Source: Planctomycetota bacterium (GTDB taxonomy: Bacteria > Planctomycetota > PLA2 > JAEUHO01). Taken from it: DNA of 35,026 bases. Of the stretch, positions 34,101 through 35,026 are shown in pieces. A model generated the notes under the pieces. That model was not told the DNA's origin. It saw only the letters and a list, made by a program, of their open reading frames with translations, and did no database searches. The stretch lies in the NCBI GenBank assembly GCA_030066775.1, contig JASJAY010000049.1:1-35026 (forward strand). The letters run 5' to 3'. Numbering within the stretch: position 1 is the stretch's first letter; each line of letters begins with the position of its first letter. A program made the position numbers and the translations under genes.

Positions 34101-34821
34101 GCATGCTCAGGGCGGCGCTGGCCCCTGCGCGGTCGCCCTGTGCGACGGCCTGCCGGCGCTGCACCTCGAGTACCCACGCGTAGCGGTTCCTGAAGACCTC
34201 GGGCGCGTCGGGCGCCAGCGCGAGGGACGCGATCTTCTCGAGCATGCTCCGCGCCAGGGCGTACGCCTCTCGCTCGCCGTAGCGTTCATGGGCGTACGCG
34301 TAGGCGCGCAGCACCCCGGCGCGGATCGGCTCGGAGTCGGGCTTCACGGCCATCACCTCGCGCAGGCGCGTGAGCTCGGCAGCCGCGCGCGGCGGACTCT
34401 TCGCGAGCAGCGCCTCCACGTAGTCCGTGATGAGGAGCTCGACGTACTCCTCGCGGACGCGCACCGGCGACCCTTCTGCCGTGGCCAGCGTCGCGAGCTC
34501 CTTGCGCAGCGCGTCCGTGATGACCGCCTCGCTCGTGTCCAGCACCGCTTCGTAGACCCAGCGGATGCCGAACGCGAGGTGGCCTTGAACGACCGCGTCC
34601 GTCTTCTCGGGTTCGGCGGCCGTCCGCAGCTCGTCGAGGAGCGGCAGCGCGGCCGCGGGGTCGTCTCCTTGCACGGCCGCCTTCACGCGCTCCACGAGGG
34701 CTTCCACCGCCTTGCGCGCGGCCTCGAGGGCGGCGTCGACCTCGTCCTCGGCATGGGCCGGCGCCACGGCCAGCGAGATCAGAACGAACAAGGCGAGCAG
34801 TCGGCTCAGCGCGCGCGGCAT
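31126..34821 (-). CDS. Giant secreted helical-repeat protein, about 44-residue repeats
   Basis: A 1231-residue protein with a signal peptide (about 1-24, VAPAHAEDE), so it acts in the periplasm or outside. The mature part is almost wholly built of degenerate two-helix repeats of about 43-46 residues with the pattern R-x2-LA-x-AL, then about 20 variable positions, then L-x2-LR-x-LA. Clear examples start at RRKLAQALTDV, RRELASALAEH, RNHLARALRRLY and RESLARGLRAAF. This is longer than the 34-residue TPR and suggests a large solenoid of some 25 units. It has no Cys-rich or catalytic region and no membrane segment. ATG at 34821 has GAGGGG upstream and a TAGAGT -10-like box at 34850-34855. The function is unknown; a binding scaffold is the plain guess. 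Confidence 0.88.
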   Translation of the reverse strand: MPRALSRLLALFVLISLAVAPAHAEDEVDAALEAARKAVEALVERVKAAVQGDDPAAALPLLDELRTAAEPEKTDAVVQGHLAFGIRWVYEAVLDTSEAVITDALRKELATLATAEGSPVRVREEYVELLITDYVEALLAKSPPRAAAELTRLREVMAVKPDSEPIRAGVLRAYAYAHERYGEREAYALARSMLEKIASLALAPDAPEVFRNRYAWVLEVQRRQAVAQGDRAGASAALSMLRGLALREQGTASQRESLARGLRAAFNDAWDADRARAERHIKGLTALAQRPDADDALKELHILALDDRHWRLDQAREVEARRRAYVDVRKAADAAGFEPKATTGVIYALAREQAAQFREKSLTTARLLLAELRELCAREAPAAPHPSLAWGLAWAHHHLGNQGRFEEAEGLLTELAAVAAHPQAERRHRNQLAWALADAIWDVHEGQRERDVEADLGRLRELVRMADGSAWRNSTLLRGLDAAHNIASAADDLERARVLVEEAESLTRHDDVIADELERLLRILADAHALELRLGDEAKAERIEARMTAIADGPQGNQEMRAILRGAWIAAHIAAEKANDPARGLRAFEGLRTWLDTEGATRSADDRAALAVMLYNRHWYTFERGESDAAKAALAALRKLATAPDATPPMRYELVAALRARHYPLAKARDPKADAVLDEMRTLVKDGQAGPKGTYDFARALSWSHAKHGDARAFEDADRELDEMRALAKTAALATVDERMCQTLTDAIWDHVNANRRLDLEAALAELETLATSERAGPQHRRKLAQALTDVHGGVLKGRIKGNAPELLLEIRQIARRPDADVATRNTLAYARSQQYEDALEKKNYGYASGLLESLRAAAAQERASAYEGRRYAYALVDAIWHEGDREQWKPMRTYLARLRGLAERWNDAEMRPLLAWGIRCGHAHTRWEGMDVESEMLVEELRQLVARHPKEAGARRELASALAEHVAYALDEPSDRDAADRPLAELSNLALAPSEDEVPRNHLARALRRLYEWAERKELADQRENAARQLRILARRETATTRQREHLAEVLAKESLRLRIAKRPDDVAALLEEVERLSEAEPRSTDIRGALVRVLEHTAEAEFRADKLERGRPRLERLEALATGDGATKDARDAYARTVYAAMLCLVRTEGAAAGASLLPTLKARWEADGKESTASFHYGLGLVALLKAYREAGDTDAAKQTEVRLRALLDAERENLGLRLVVQGVLKDD

Positions 34822-34864
34822 CGTGATTCCCCTCGTCTGCGGCGGGTCACTCTACCGCCTGCGG

Positions 34865-35026
34865 CTAGACGCGTGCGACGGCCGGGGGCAGGGGTGCGCG
34901 CAGGGGCGCAAGGGGGGCGCAGCAGGAGTCGAGGCCGACGCCCGTGACGTGCGACCCCAAGAGCCGGATCCGCCGCTCGGACAGCTGGCTCTGGGCCCAC
35001 GCCATGCGCCCCCGGTGTCCCGGGGC
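34865..35026 (-). CDS. Partial reading frame running off the right edge, unknown
   Basis: On the minus strand a frame enters from the right edge and stays open for 53 codons to a TAG at 34865-34867, 43 bp before the giant gene. Nearly every third codon position is G or C, as in the real genes here, which favours it being the 3' end of a gene on the same strand. The peptide (QLSERRIRLLGSHVTGVGLD, ending PLPPAVARV) is not recognised. The low-complexity Pro/Ala end could also be chance. Confidence 0.45.
   Translation of the reverse strand, partial: APGHRGRMAWAQSQLSERRIRLLGSHVTGVGLDSCCAPLAPLRAPLPPAVARV

Noticed and set aside
31285..34947. 1220-codon plus-strand open frame opposite the giant repeat protein
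   Set aside because: The minus-strand product has a signal peptide, regular repeats and a ribosome site; the plus-strand one has none of these and runs past the minus-strand gene start.

Overview
The window is about 35 kb of very GC-rich, densely packed bacterial chromosome. No stretch over 300 bases lacks a gene; the longest gap between genes, 16672-16941, holds a tRNA. Several traits suggest a high-GC Planctomycetota member or a similarly complex Gram-negative lineage: Ser/Thr kinases beside an ECF-like sigma factor, many secreted or anchored proteins of unknown family, heme made by the C5 route, and a peptidoglycan elongation pair. The phylum is an inference; no rRNA or marker set is present. 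Nothing looks recently transferred: no insertion sequence, CRISPR array, phage gene or shift in base composition was seen.

Left (1-4201): the end of a PBP2-type penicillin-binding protein overlaps rodA (cell-wall elongation). An S41/PDZ C-terminal processing protease follows, convergent with tsaD (tRNA t6A synthesis).

Signalling block (4202-12084): two Ser/Thr kinase genes diverge from a 96-bp gap. The left kinase has N-terminal TPR-like repeats and overlaps an ECF-like sigma factor gene by 4 bp. The right kinase is a predicted membrane protein with an HEPN-like N-terminal region. The outermost genes encode a DNRLRE-type lipoprotein and a secreted protein. Both carry the same bipartite element (GGTCACACC, 10 bp, GGCGGCCC, then a -10-like hexamer region) 46-49 bp before their start codons. 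This looks like a self-contained kinase, sigma factor and secreted-target system, and it is the best candidate here for something undescribed.

Middle (12182-16821): a periplasmic TrpX-type binding protein, a sensor histidine kinase and a short receiver-Fis response regulator form an operon through ATGA overlaps. Then come an orphan, apparently membrane-anchored, family 1 solute-binding protein and a tRNA-Glu(UUC).

Right-middle (16942-25127): a minus-strand operon pabB, xer recombinase, degenerate rhomboid and spermidine synthase-like protein, all joined by 4-bp overlaps. A small two-helix membrane protein is downstream. Diverging from pabB are three envelope proteins of unknown function.

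Right (25172-35026): a tightly coupled run of a YmdB-type phosphodiesterase, xseA, hemC and hemD, followed by hemL (tetrapyrrole synthesis from glutamyl-tRNA) and a SAM methyltransferase. Convergent with these is a 1231-residue secreted protein built from degenerate helical repeats of about 44 residues. A partial frame runs off the right edge.

Across the window, several genes have a TAnnnT-like -10 hexamer exactly 6 bp before the start codon and no Shine-Dalgarno sequence. This suggests that leaderless mRNAs are common in this organism.
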